Assembly: GCA_036785705.1 (NCBI GenBank)
Contig: JAWUZG010000027.1
Coordinates: forward strand, 3,019,501-3,083,500
Origin: Acanthornis magna
Lineage: Eukaryota > Chordata > Aves > Passeriformes > Acanthizidae
Direction: 5' to 3'
Length of the DNA stretch: 64,000 nt
Shown one piece after another: positions 1 through 12,397 of the stretch. Within the stretch, counting starts at the first letter, position 1, and every line of letters begins with the position of its first letter. The notes below the pieces were generated by a model. That model was not told the DNA's origin and searched no databases. It saw nothing but the letters and a program-made list of their open reading frames with translations. Both the position numbers and the translations under genes were made by a program.

Positions 1-1833
1 TGACTGGTGAAGAAATGTTTTCATTTGAAGTTCACATTTCTGTCTGTAAACTTTTAATTTTAAAATTTGTAACTAATATAATAGCCAGTAACAGAGAAGC
101 CACTAACAGCAGTTTCTGTTCTGCGTGTACACATAAACAAACTGTACATCAAAAAATAAGTTCAGATCATGACGTTTAAAATTGGTCAGTTTAAAAAAAA
201 AACAAATCAGTTTTCCAGTAACCGTCGAAATGTCATGAAAATGTAATGAAATGTAATGAGAATGGCATTTATTCATTTTGAGACTGAAGCAGAAGTTTCT
301 TTGTATCTCTCCAGCTGGGAAGTTGATTCCTTACAGTACAATTCTAACATACCTTCGTGACACTAGGGAAGGACCAATTTTAAAGTTCCTGAAATCAACA
401 GGATGGTTGCTGATTTCAGTAAGAGCAGAAGTAAGCCTCCTATTTTCAAAATGACACATGTCGAAAACAAGGAAATACAGTTCATATGACACCACTTTTT
501 TGTGACACTCATTTGTGTTCTTCAGTCCAGGGAACACATCGTACCTTTCCACATGGTTTACTAGAAAAAACCCAGCAGCTATATCTCATTTTATATATCT
601 GTAGGGATCCAATGAGTTAATTGAACACATTTTGCCTGCATTAGCATTTCACCATACAGTAACACCCATACAATACCCCGTTATCCAGTTTGCCTGTCTG
701 TGTTATGAAAAGTCAAACTAGACTCTAAGCCACGAGACTTCACGGGACACAGGCCTGATTGCATTTAACTCAGCAAGAGAAAATACAGCCAGAAGTTTTC
801 AAATTGTGTTCCCCCCATACAGAATGCAAGACTCCCCCGTATACGCACGGGACAAGCAAACAAAAGAGCATCACGCTGAATAACTTAGTGTTTATTCCAG
901 GCTCTTCCCCTTAGAGAGACTCTGGAAGTCACCTCTTCCTTCCAGGCAGGGAGAGACAACCACTAAAGATCTTTTACTCGGGCACAGTTAGTCACTAGCA
1001 AAGGGAGATTCCAGGCTTGCAACAAGACAAAGCGACTCCTAAATAAAATGCAAAACCGGGCGGTGAGGGAAGGAGAGAGGAAAGCAGTGGGCTGCTAGAT
1101 AGGAAGGGTCTGGACAAAAAAGGAAACTCAATTTTGTTTCCATTGTCTCAGCTTCATGCCGCCCCCACTTAAAACGATAAACTTCCCGGGTAAGCCCTTC
1201 TTCATCAGGCCAAGGCACGGGGAAACACATCCCCCAGCCCCTGCTGGAGCGCGGTCAGCCCTGCCTCCCCTACCTGCCACCGGCAAGCCATGCCAGGAAT
1301 CGCAGCGACTAAAATAAGTAGTACTAATATGGACATTAAGGAAAAAAAAAAAAAAGAAAAAAGAAAAAAAAAAAAGAAAGCCCCACAATCCACTGTTGGT
1401 GGAAGCAGCAGCGGCCGCATCTCCCCGACGGCAGGAAACTTTCTACGAAGTTGCTGGCGGGGACGGCGGGCAGCAAACCCCGCGGGAGGCCGGGCCGGGC
1501 TCCGGGGCCCCCTTTAAAGCTCCGTGCCGGGAGAGCCACGCCAGCAGAGCCGGGCCCGGCCGCCGTGTCCCCGGGCAGCGCAGGGCGCTGACAGCCCGCG
1601 GCACCGCGTCCCGCCCGCGGCCGGAGCGGCGCGGGGAGCGCCCCGCCACAGGGGCACCGGCCCCGCGGCCGCCCTTCCCCGCCCGGGCAAAAAAGAGGAG
1701 AGGAAAACCAGTTATTTCCACCAAAATAACCCCGGCCGGAACACGGCGAAGCCCACCGGCCCGAGGCGACGGCGGGCGCGACCCGCGCTGACAGGGGCCG
1801 GGCGGACGGAGGGAGGGAAGGAGGGGGCTTTAC
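1..1833. other. Probable intron 1 of the left-end minus-strand gene; no exon supported
   Basis: If the first exon at 1834-1866 is right, this stretch is the start of its first intron. A short purine tract of A runs broken by G lies at about 1340-1380. A splice-flanked 36-nt stretch on the minus strand (about 344-379, preceded by a TTTCAG-type acceptor and followed by a GTATGT donor) can be seen. It carries a stop in the frame continuing from the first exon, so I do not call it an exon. Confidence 0.4.
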
Positions 1834-1866
1834 CTTGATGCAACACTGAGCAGGAGCCTCGGACAT
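1834..1866 (-). CDS. First coding exon of an unidentified minus-strand gene (partial)
   Basis: The minus strand reads an ATG at 1866-1864 followed by ten codons, giving MSEAPAQCCIK. It is then cut by a GTAAAG donor exactly after a codon (phase 0). The exon sits in the CpG island, where a first exon is expected. I do not recognise the gene: eleven residues are too few and the rest lies beyond the left edge. The long open frames around it in all frames are a by-product of GC richness. The alternative is a noncoding first exon. Confidence 0.4.
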
Positions 1867-2271
1867 CTCTCAGGAGGGAGTCGGCGGAGCCCGGCGGGGC
1901 AGGCGCGGGCGGGCAGACGGGAAGTTCTCGGGCTTTCCCCACTTTCCGCTCCTCTCCCGGCGCGGCGGCGCGGCCCGAGCGGCCCGTCCCCTCAAGGGGA
2001 AGTGGCGGCCGGGGGCGGGCGCGGCGCGGCCGGGGTGGCGCGGGGGGGTCCGGCCGCGGGGCCGCGGGGCCGGGGCCGCTCCTCGCTGCTGCCGCCGCTC
2101 CCCGCGGGCGCGCGCGGCCGCCCGTGCCCCCCCGCGCGGGTGCGCTGCGCGTGCTCGCGGCTCCGCGTGAGAGGCGATGCGCGCGCGCGGGAAGAGGGAG
2201 GGGGCGCGGGCGTGCGCGGGAAGGGAAGTGGAGGGGTGGGGGCGCGGCCCCGCTCCCCGCCGGTGTTTTCC

Positions 2272-2280
2272 TTCCTGGAA
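2272..2280. promoter_or_regulatory. GAS-like STAT site
   Basis: TTCCTGGAA fits the TTCNNNGAA gamma-activated-site consensus exactly. It is 7 bp from the ISRE-like site and about 410 bp upstream of the putative minus-strand start codon. TTCNNNGAA is common by chance, so position and neighbours are the main support. Confidence 0.4.
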
Positions 2281-2286
2281 AAGAGA

Positions 2287-2298
2287 GAAACCGAAAGG
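2287..2298. promoter_or_regulatory. ISRE-like element
   Basis: GAAACCGAAAGG matches the GAAANNGAAA core of the interferon-stimulated response element bound by ISGF3 and IRF factors; the last two bases differ from the usual CT. It lies within the CpG island, about 420 bp upstream of the putative start codon at 1866. Confidence 0.5.
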
Positions 2299-2363
2299 CG
2301 GCAGCGGGGGCCGGGCCGGGCCGGGCGCTGCGCCCCGCCCCGCGCCGCCGCTCATTGATCCGG

Positions 2364-2386
2364 AGTTTCGGGGCCGAAACTGACGT
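2364..2386. promoter_or_regulatory. Near-palindromic IRF-type site overlapping a CRE half-site
   Basis: AGTTTCGGGGCCGAAACT (2364-2381) is an inverted repeat with 8-bp arms around a 2-bp non-matching centre. Each arm holds a GAAACT half-site as in IRF sites. A TGACGT half CRE follows at 2381-2386. IRF dimers usually use direct repeats, so this geometry is unusual. Confidence 0.35.
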
Positions 2387-2830
2387 GGGTTCCCGGCACC
2401 CGCACCGCCCCTTAAAGGGGCCGCGCCGGCAGCAGCGGCCACCGCCGGCAGCAGCGGCCACGGGCGGCCCTGTGCCGCCGCCCCGGGGAGGGGCGGGAGT
2501 GCGGCCCGCTCTGGCCGGCCAGGGCCGGGGGCGGACAGAAGGGCGCGGCCGGGCCGTGTCGCCCTAGCCAAACCGGGGCCGTTTGACGCCGCGGCGGGGG
2601 CTCGCGTGGGCCCTTTAAGCGCCGAGCGGCGGTCCCGGGGCGGGCCCCGGCGGTACAGAGAGCTTTGTTCCGCCGCCGCTCGGACAGCCCCGGCCGGGCA
2701 GCGCCGCGCGGGCACCGCGGGCACCGGCGAGCCGCGGGGGTGCTGTCCGGTGCCCGCCTTCGGTGCCCGGCCCGCTGCCTGCCTTCGGAGCCCGGCGCGG
2801 CCGCTCCAGCGCAGGGTTTCAGGGATGTGT

Positions 2831-3567
2831 TTGTATCACCCGCAGCGGGTGGGACACATTCGTGTGTGATTTCCATCCGCGATGGTGTCAGCGCTGGTTT
2901 CCGTCTGGCTCCTGACAATACAGCCCCAGCCCTCCTGATGAGACTGAAAAGAGCAGGGGGAATGTGAAAAATACCTCGGCCATCTCTTGGTCCACATCTC
3001 TCTGATTTTACGGGCAGTTGTGGGTGTCCTGAGTGATTTTTAGATGCGCCCACTTTATTGCAAGGCCTGAAGGTGCCTGGAAGCAGAGCACTGCTTTGTA
3101 GCTGTGGCACCGCAAGGCAGAGCTGCCTCTGGAGTCTGCTGGAAGGATGCTGTGCTCTGGGATAGAGTAGGCTCCTCCAAGTGATTTGGTGCTACTGAAA
3201 ATGGCAAACGAGAAGGAATGCACCCACAGTGCCTTCAAAGCAAGGCTTAGCTCACATTTCATGGTGCCAGCCTTAAGCGGGGTGTGCTGGCATCGAATGC
3301 TGTGCTGCTTCACCTGCACAGCCAAGAGGCCAGACTGCTCTAGGCACCCTTTGGTCCATTTTGCAGGACCAACTCTTTGCAGCCTCTTACAGCTTCATTT
3401 TGGCCTTAAACTAAATTGAGGGGAGGGAGGGAAGGAAGGTACTATCCCCTCCCAGCCTAGCAACCAATGACCCTTTCTAAATATAGGACCAACTCAACAA
3501 TGAAGGTTTCATATTTACTGTCTTCCCTCAGCACAGCTGAACTGCTGGAGTAGAGTTGTTGCTATTC
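2831..3567. other. Intergenic, nothing recognised
   Basis: This falls between the CpG island and a CR1 copy. The short open frames on both strands lack family resemblance and splice context. Confidence 0.4.
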
Positions 3568-4130
3568 AGAGTCACCGAGTCATCAAGGTTGGAAGAGTCT
3601 TTCAAGATCATCCAGTCCAACCATCAACCCAACACTCATGTACCTTCTACATCACTAAACTGTACAACTCAGTGTCAGATCCAGCTGCCTCTTAAGCACC
3701 TCCACAGATGGTGACGGCACCATCTCCCTGGGCAGCCCCTTCCAATGCCTGACCTCCCCATACTGTGAAATTTTTTGCTAATACCCAATATAAAAATCCC
3801 CTGTCTTAGCTTAAGGCCATTTCGTATCACTTTCTCACTGCAGGCATGGTAGAAGAGACTGGCCCCCTGCTCCCTCCACCCTCGGTATGGGAGTTGTAGA
3901 GAAAAGTGAGGTCTCCCAGAACATCCTCAAGACTAAACGCCCCCAGCTCCCTTAGCCATTCCCCGTAAGACAAATTTTCTAGACCCTTCACAAGCCTCGT
4001 TGCCCTTCTCTCAACATACCCACATCTCAATGTCCTTTTTAAAGTGAGGGGTCCAAAACTGAATGCAGTAGTCGAGATGTGGCCTCACCAATGCCAAGTA
4101 TAGGGCATTGCCTCTCTTTCCCCCCTCTTA
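3568..4130 (-). mobile_element. CR1 LINE 3' fragment, minus orientation
   Basis: The sequence begins with the reverse complement of the typical CR1 3' end (TCATCAAGGTTGGAAGAG, then ATCCAGTCCAACC) and continues with CR1 reverse-transcriptase-domain sequence through GATGTGGCCTCACCAATGCC. It is a 5'-truncated, mutated copy with no open frame worth calling. Confidence 0.85.
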
Positions 4131-7100
4131 CCCTTTCAGCTTCATCACCATGACATTTTGCCTTTTTACTTACATGATTACCACTGGCTTTCCCCAAGAG
4201 CTGTGTTATTATTCTCTGTCTCATGGCAAGTTGGAGGTTTTTGAGATTCCTTATATTAAATATAGAAATTTGAGGTGGCAGAGATTTGTTAGGTCACCTA
4301 CTCTGCTCCCCTGATGGTAGAGGATTTACAGCACTTTTATGATTTCTCTTTTGTTTGAAATGCCTCAAGTAATTCCTCAGGTAATGGGGCTTGCACTTCT
4401 TTCTTTGGAGTCTGTTTCACAGTCCAGAAAGTCCCATGGTTGGGAAGATATTTGGCCTATATTTTTATTTGTCCAGTTTCACCCAATTACTCCTGGTTAC
4501 AAGCATGTTGTGTACTCCCCTAAACAGTTTTTTTCCTCTGGCTGTGTCTTACACACAGGTATCACTGATTTTCCTAGCCATTACCATCCTTTCTTTTTAT
4601 CTCCTTTCACTAATCAGTCCCTGCAGCCACTTTTTCACTGTCATTGGTCGTCTTTGATACGCATTCAGTTTCCTCATCCCATGGATACCCACATTTAGGA
4701 CCTGATCCTTTGTGAATGCAGCCAAAACCCCATCGCTTGTCTCCAAGCTGCCTCAAAGGCTTGTACAAAATCTGTCACCTGACATGGCTCTGAATCAGAT
4801 CTGGTCCCATGTGCCCTGAGCATTCCCTCTTGCAGTGCTGTTGCAATCTGTTTTTCTCCACAGACATTCTGGTGAAGCTGTGTGTCCCAAGTTTCATTTT
4901 TCTGCCTGGAGTTTCAACATCTGTTCCTTCTGGGATCACTGATAGCTGCTGTTCCTCACACTTTGATTGATGGCCCTTGAAAATACAGGCCTTGATCCAT
5001 CACCTGAAAGCCCTCAGCCACTGTGGATGGCTGCAAGTATCTGTCCAAGACCACCACCTGTTTTAGAGCTATTCTCTACCAGCTCCTTCTGTTTGTTTTT
5101 TCCACTCCTCCAAATGTGAGTGCAATGGACAGAAACTAGAAAAGGTAGGGAAGGAAATAGTGAATGTGTGGAGAAGGCCACAGGCATGATTGCAGCACCT
5201 CCTCAGCCACAAGTCAATCCCACTGAAGCTGCTGTAAGAAAGCTGGGAAGGAAATGTGGCTGGACAAAACACACCCCACCCCACCCTGTGGTGTGCCCTT
5301 GCCAAAAGAAACAGGTATGCCTCAACCATGCTGCTAGATGCTACACACACTGACTGGAGAACGCCTTTGAACCCTTTGAGCAAGGAGGGCCAAACCCTTT
5401 GTCATGTGTTAGCTTTTCTGCTTGGTTCTGCCCTTGTTTCTCTGCCCTGATTTCTTGCAGTTCCTCTCACTAGTTTCGTCTCCTGAGACATCAGACTTTA
5501 TGGTCCTGCCTGCTGCTGTGGGCAGGAGAAGAAAAATGCTACCAAATCTCCTGGTGTGCAGGGCGGTCCATGTGTGCAGGACAGTTGTTCTGGAAAAGTG
5601 AGGAGGAAGCTTCTCCAGCTGTCAGCTCCCCTTTAGATCTGTGACACGTGGAGATTGCACAGAGCGGAAAGGAAGTCCATTAGCTCATGTTTAACCTTGA
5701 ACAGGCTCCCAGTGAGTTTCTTTCCCTCTCACCTAGAGGCTACTGCTTAGCTTATCTCCAGGGAGGACCCATCAGTTAAAAGCAGGATTTATGATCTGGC
5801 AGAGCCACCTGTCAACACTGCAGCCAGAATTCCCCTAACTTTTTGTTCAGGTAGATGTCAGCAACACTAATACAGGCAAAAGGTACCATGGCCTGTGAAG
5901 TGAGGCCAAGCTCCTGCCCTGCTTAGAGCTCTCCCAGAAAGGGAAGGTGGATGATGTGTTGGGGGACAGCAGCAGGATGAGAAAAGTAATAGACTGAAGT
6001 ATGTTCTTCTCAAAGTGGTCTGAAAAATCTGGGTTTAGATTGCATTTGTATTGTATTTGCTGCTCTAAAGTTTGTCCCTGAAAACAGAACAAACCCTGAA
6101 GCAAAGGAGACAAACCACCCTTTCATTGGGACTTGTAATTTTCTGTCCACAACAGTGCATCTGCCCAGCAGCTTTCAATGATTTTCTGCCACCTGGGCCT
6201 CTTTCACAGCCATTGGACTCCAGTGTCTTCCTCCTTGCTCAGCAGCTAGGTTAGGGGCTTTTTCCTATGCCCTAGAAGGATGTTGAAGCCTTTTTCCCAA
6301 AGGAGTTAGACAGTTGGGTACCTACATCCAGCTGAAAGCCAAGGTTTTCATTCCTTCTTTTGTGTACTGTTTTTCCAATTTCAGCAGCATTCAGCATCAC
6401 CTCAGATGTTTGCAATAATCATTGACTTTTATTAAGGAGACTTTGTTCATAGTAGTGTTTTTCCTTTCATCTTTTTATTTTCAAACCAGTCATTACTTCC
6501 CAGTGCCCAGTTATCATTAACTAACTCTACGGCTTCTCCACTGTTATCTTTTCCTTCCCTTTATCTTCCCCCAGCACAACTTAACTGACTCATTTAGTGC
6601 TCACTTATTTGCCTGATTTGTATTACTAGCTTTATTTTTGTCTTCCAATGTTTGAGCAGATTCAAATGTGGCTTGATGTGTCTGCTAACATTACTGAGCC
6701 TCAACAGAGATGACTCTTCCAGGCTGAGGGACAGAATCAAGCTCTAAATGAACAAAGTGCAGTAGGAGACAGTAAATTCACAGAACATGCAAGGACACGT
6801 TGATGTTAGAATGCAACTGATTTTTAAGTCTTGAGGGCTAAAGGGAAATTCATGAGGGCTGATACACAGAGGTGCTGTAGAAGTGATCCCCATTGCACGT
6901 TTAGCACTATGATTCCTTTTTCCCTCACCAAGTTGGTTTCTGAAAGCAAATTGTGTTTTATGGGCCCAGAGTGCATCAGTCATGCTGCTTCTCATCATTA
7001 GCAGTAAGACTAGCTTTCCCTTCATGTTATCAGGCAAGTTCTTTTTCGAAGCTTCAGCCAGGTTTCTTGTGGTGGAAGTCCCAAATTCTTGACTTTTTAG

Positions 7101-10100
7101 GAATAGTTATGAAATTCAGACTGCAGTGTTAGAGTGAGGAATGCTGTATCCATTTTATTTGCATTCTTGCAAATTGGTTCATCTAAGATTCTCATCTTCT
7201 TTGAGATTCCATGGTCTGGCTCTAGGAATAGGATTTGCACCAGTATAATGATTTTGATTAAAAGTTTGTTTTGTTTTGATTTGATTTGATTGGATTTGGT
7301 TTTAAGTGCATTCTCCAAAGCTGCAGGTATTTTGATATAAAGATACTTGTACAATCTTCTTAGGCACTCACATAGCTTTCCCATTTCAGAAATCCACAAG
7401 AGCCAAAATAGAAATACAAAAATCCTGGTATGACACCTGTTCATCCAGCAGCAAATACATGTAAAAGAAAATAATGCTGAACATCATTCCTGATGGTCTA
7501 AGCCATGTCATCTTCACACATTGTCACATACTGTATTATCTTGAATCATCTAGTGTATTGTTCTGTAAATAGGAGAAAAAAATTTCTATTGCTCTGAGTG
7601 TGACTGTTGTGTTTGAGAAAGGGGAAGGGAAATTGAGAATTGTACTGTTGTTCAAAGCAGCACAGCATTTTCTGAGAGACAAGTTTATGGTCCTGTTTGA
7701 GAAGTGGACTCCATTGCACAAGTCACTGCTTAGACACCTGCTGACAGTGCTACTCCTGGCACATATGCTCAAGTTGTAGCATGTAAAAATGAGGCAGTGA
7801 GTGGCCCTGACAGAGCTGCTGAGAGCACTGACTCCAGTGACACCAACCTGGCAAAAGCTGAACCTGACTGTCAGGTTAGTCCAAACTGCTTGGGACCATG
7901 GGCCCCTCTCATGCCACTGTGGAACAGTCCCATGGCACCACCAGGCAGTTACAGCCAAGTCCTTTTCTACCTCTCCTAGTGTTTTGGTTGCAGGGTGGTA
8001 CCACAAAGCAAAACTTCCAGGGCTAAGAGTGTAAAAGCACCCCATCCCACACTGCTGTGCTCTACAGGTCACGGCACAGCCTCCTTTGACTGTGCCTTAG
8101 TACTGTGAGAAGGCACAGGAATACATAATCTGTATGTTCGTGCACGTGTTTAAAGCCAGCTCAGTTCCCCTGACTGTGGTGCAAGCAGATGGAGACCAAC
8201 AGGGATACCTTAAACTGGAATTTTGTGGTCCCTCAAAGGCACAGATGCAGCTTCTCCCCTCAGCTCATGCTGGCAGTCTCTTGCTCACCTCCAAAGAGAC
8301 AAGAGGCTCGGCCAGGTGCTGCTCCTTGCCCTGCCACTACAAAATTTTGCCGCAGCAAAATGTGTGGAAGGGCCACTAGGCATGCAAGGACCAAGGAGTA
8401 CAAGCAGGGTAGCTCTGCTTTTGGCTGGAGATGGACCAGGCTGGGCAGGCTGTACCAGAAGCTCTTGGGAGGAGGGACAGCAGCCCCTGAGCCTGGGAGG
8501 AGCAGGGTGGGGAAGGTCAGTAGGAGGGAGCTGTAGAGGAGCTGGGCTAAGAGGCTGGGCTGCACCAGGCAAAACCTCCCCACTCAACCTACTTTAGCAG
8601 GGCTGGTTGTTTAAATGGAATTTAAATCTCTGCAGCTATGTGAGGAACTTCCTGGCATCACCCGACGTGCAGGGGCAGGGGCAGGGGCAGGGCTGTGCTG
8701 GTCAAGGTCAGGCATGGGTGCAGCCAGAGCACGGAACGAGGTCCTTGATGCCACAGAGAGATTGCTGTGGACATAGGGTCATCATTTCTGCAAAGCACCA
8801 GTAAATAAGGGGAGCAAAAAAGGTTACCAGAAAGAGGAATTTTGGAGGACAATTCTGCAAAGCACTAGATGTAGATCTCCCAGTTTCAGACATAAGCTAT
8901 ACCTTTGTGTTTTGTTCTTTCACAGTCCAGAACAGTGAAGTCAGTATTTACAACTTCTTGAATTCAAAATAATGAATTAATTGCCGTAAGATCGTAAGAT
9001 TTTGAGGGGAAAAATTACTTTGGAAAATTCCTTAAATTGTATGTGTGTAAATTTTCTTATCTTGCCTCCAGATTTTGTCTTGCAAAGTAGATGTTTTCAA
9101 ACTTCCCCTACAAAATTTGAATGCTGAAAAATTTCTTTCTTCTTTTTCATTCCTTCTTCTTTCTTCTCTGTTATTTTTCTCCATCCCTTCTTGCCTTCCC
9201 ACCTGCCTTTTTATTTCATATGTAACTAAACTATGTAGACCAAGAAAATTAAGAAGCAATAAGATATAGTATGTAACTCTAGGTAAAAGTAGAAGAATCA
9301 TCAAGCTATATTCTGTTACTGTAAAACATTTTCAAGAAAAATAAAGAAAAAATAGAAACTGAAGGGACCAAGTTCAAATTCTGTGTCAGATAAGTCCAAA
9401 TTTATTTACATTTTGCATGTATTATGATTGATTTTTACTTCTGCGCGTCAGTCATCTCAGCTGCAGAGGTGAAGCAAACTTTTCTAAAAACCCAATCCTC
9501 TCTATTAGAAATATTTTCCAAGGCTCACCACTCTCTCCCTCCTTTTTCAGCATCATTTTCTCCACAGGGTGACAGGATTACAGCTGTCGTGCCTGTTCCA
9601 AGTGGTGGTGTACACTCTGTCATCTATGCCATTGTAACTCTGTATCTTGCTGGCAGTAAAAGAGTGACACAAATTGTTTTCCTGCCAGATAAAAATTGTC
9701 TAGTAGATTTAATGCTCATAACCTAATCTGAGGAATAATAATATATGAGCAACAGCAGTCAATCTGCTCATAAAGGTATTGTGTCCCCTGGTATTGCTGG
9801 GGGGGTAAAATTAAGCCTGTGGGAGCTCAGCACCTTTTTGAGCAGTTCTGCAGACTCTGGGGCCAGGGCTTACAGCAGTGTAACCACACAGCTGCAAAGC
9901 CAGTGGGCTGATGTGAAAACTCAAGCTTGGAAATGGAAAAGGAAATGGAAACTCAACTCAAGGCTGAGAGTTGTGTGTGCTCAGCAAATGGTACAATGAA
10001 ACCCTGGCAGCTGAAAAAAAAATAGCAACATGAGTACAGCTTGATGCACAGAATTGTGATTTATCTGCTTTTATTTTCAATAGTTCCAGTGGCATCATGA

Positions 10101-11224
10101 TGCAGGATTTTATAGCCTATTAAATCATGCTTGACGTTTATGGATGTAGTTTAGAGTGCATGCATTATGGAGAGTTAGTAGCCTCTCCATGGCTGAGCAG
10201 CAGTTTCCACTCACACATCTTACTCCATCCTCATGTCCTTTTATACCTTGAGCTCAGATACAGCTAAATACTCTCCAAAACAAAAAAGATTTTGGTGAAC
10301 AATACAAAAGATAAACAACTTTTCTGTTCCTGTTGGGTTTGGACTGTCCTGATCTGAAATGGCCTTTATTTCTGTTGCTGTGTTCCATTCCCAAAGGTGG
10401 GTCTGCCACCCAGAAGGATTGACTGCAGCTTCTGCAGGCACTGCACATTCTGCCACCTCCATCACAGCAAACAGACTGCCCTCCCACAGGAAAGAGGTAG
10501 TAATCAGCTCAGGCTGCTGATGGTTTTCTTTGGTGCACATAGGGAGTGGTGTAATTAATAACCGGAAATTTAAGCTGACCCCAATATTAGCTCGGGAAGA
10601 GGCGCTGAGGTGGGAGGACCTGTGTGCCAAGGCCTGACCTGGTTTGTCACTTGGACAGTGGTGGGATTGCCACTGCTGCCCGCCCAGCATGTGGTTCACT
10701 GCCCCTTGCCAGCCTCGAGGGTGGACACCAGCTCACCAGAGCTGGCCCTGCAGCCGCTGCCCAGGAAGGTAAAGGCTCCATCTTGGGTTGCACCCATCAA
10801 GGCAGGCTGAGAGGGAGCCCAGGAAGGAGCAGCAGGGAGGGCAGCTTGAACAAGTCCTGTCAGCTGTAGAGAAAGGGAAGAGCAAGGCAAGTGGTGAGGA
10901 TGGAAAAGACAGCTGAGATGAGGACCAGGATTTTGTTCAGGAAAGGCTTTGTCAGCAATTTCAGAGGGGCAGAGAGAGGGAGAGAGTGATCAGATAGTGG
11001 CTGGATAGGTGACCTTGACTGGAGGGGAATTCAGCCTCCTTGCCTGTTGTCCCTGCAGCCAGGGAGACTCCTCTGTGTCAGAGGACTATGGCACAGGGAC
11101 CTTTGTGACCAGGAGAAAGGAAGGCTTTGGCTGCCTATGGAAGACACTTCCATACGCCAGGGCCTGAACTAAGTGCAGATTGCAGTGGCCACAACTACCA
11201 CTGCAAGAGATAAAAACACATTTC
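4131..11224. other. Long gene-free stretch
   Basis: I see no exon with family support. There are weak low-complexity tracts, for example TTGATT-type repeats near 7265-7300 and a G-rich hexamer run at 8671-8692. Several open frames of 100-178 codons occur (for example minus strand 8072-7536), but they show no domain signature and look like chance frames. Confidence 0.35.
8671..8692 (+). repeat. AGGGGC hexamer tandem repeat, G-quadruplex motif
   Basis: Three full AGGGGC units followed by AGGG give four G runs separated by two-base loops. This satisfies the G3+N1-7 quadruplex pattern on the plus strand. Confidence 0.7.
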
Positions 11225-11345
11225 ACTCTTAGATACCATCTTACAAGCGGTAATTAAGTTTTTACAACATCCATGTGAGGTAAGCACACGAGTACTGCTC
11301 CTCTTTTAAAGCTGGAGAGGAGAGCGGGCAAGTGCCACACTGAAG
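11225..11345 (+). mobile_element. MIR-like (CORE-SINE) relic
   Basis: The order of words resembles the mammalian MIR consensus: an ACAACATCCATGTGAGGTA-like segment, then a TTTTAAAGCTGGAGAGG segment where MIR has TTTTACAGATGAGGAAACTG. It is strongly diverged. Very old CORE-SINE copies are known across amniotes. Confidence 0.45.
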
Positions 11346-11871
11346 GCTGGGTGGTGACTCAGTGGCAGTGTCACCATCACCAACCAGGAGCTTCTGGTCC
11401 CCAGCCTGGCCCATGACCCACAGCAGCCTCCCTGCCAAGAGAAGAAAGTGAACTGATTTTTCAAGTGCTTTGATGAGAGAAGGAAGGTTAGAAATAGCCT
11501 GAGGCTGTTTCTAGAGAAAGTGTCCGGGCTGCAGGAGAATTTTGGAGGAGGGGGCAGGAAAGGGGATGGTGGTGAAGGAACCATTGATACAAACAGTTAT
11601 GAAGGGAAAGGCGGTGACAAATCAGAACCAAATGATGGGAGGAAAATGGGTCAATAGAAAAAGATTTTCTTGAGAGAGGCCTAAGGGACAGGAAAGAGTA
11701 GCAGCAAGACAGGAAAGAGCAGCAGTGGGGAGGGAGAAAAAAACACAGTGAGAGCACAGCAGTGTTTGAAAGTGTCAGGAGACAGACAAAAAAATACCAC
11801 CAAACATGGGGTCTTTACAGTGCCTGGGCAATATTGTCTCTTCCACAGCAGCTGGAGATCTCAGAGCCCTC

Positions 11872-11965
11872 CAGAGAGCATCATTACCTTTGTTTCACCT
11901 ATGGGAGAACTGAGGCTCAGAGCAGTGAAGCCACCTGCCTATGGTCACACAGCAAGGCCAACACA
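11872..11965 (+). mobile_element. MIR-like (CORE-SINE) relic, better preserved
   Basis: It contains GAGAACTGAGGCTCAGAG, then GTGAAGCCACCTGCC and TGGTCACACAGC. These match in order the MIR words GGAAACTGAGGC, AAGTGACTTGCC and AGGTCACACAGC. It is about 600 bp from the first relic and in the same orientation. Confidence 0.6.
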
Positions 11966-12397
11966 TTATTCTGGTTTAAACTATTATGATAAATGCAACT
12001 TGAAATGGGAGTAAAACAGACAGGGGCATACCGTTCTCAGTGGCATAAAAGAGAAAAAGAAGAAATGACTGAAGTCAACAGCACAAATTTAGTTTTTATA
12101 GCTCTAGAATACATAATGTCCAGTAAAATGACATTTGGAAGCTGTGAGCTTTGGATCCTCTATGCTTTAAACTACAAGCTAAGTAATACTAACAGGCAGA
12201 CACACCACTATATGCACAAATACATGTGCACACAATAGTTCTGATGCCCGCATTAGTGTGGTTTGTGCCCTTTAACAATTTCCTCAGTTTTCCAGCCTTC
12301 AGAAAAATTAAGGTAACGATTTGTACCTACAATTACAAAAATGGAGAGACAGAGACATGTATATCAGAAGACTTTCACAACACTAAATATTGTTACA

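Larger units (their letters stand above)
1400..2830. promoter_or_regulatory. CpG island promoter of the left-end gene
   Basis: The stretch is very GC-rich and dense in CpG, with many GGGCGG/CCGCCC-like Sp1 boxes, in contrast to the AT-rich flanks. No TATA box is obvious. A start codon with a following splice donor lies inside it on the minus strand, so the island most likely spans the promoter, 5' UTR and first exon of that gene. A divergent plus-strand transcript is also possible. Confidence 0.8.

Noticed and set aside
1336..2724. Long open frames of 176-284 codons on both strands in the CpG island
   Set aside because: They arise from GC richness (few stop codons), overlap each other in several frames, and have Pro/Ala/Arg-rich content without any domain.
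7536..8072. 178-codon minus-strand frame
   Set aside because: No recognisable domain, no splice or promoter context, and uneven composition; likely chance.
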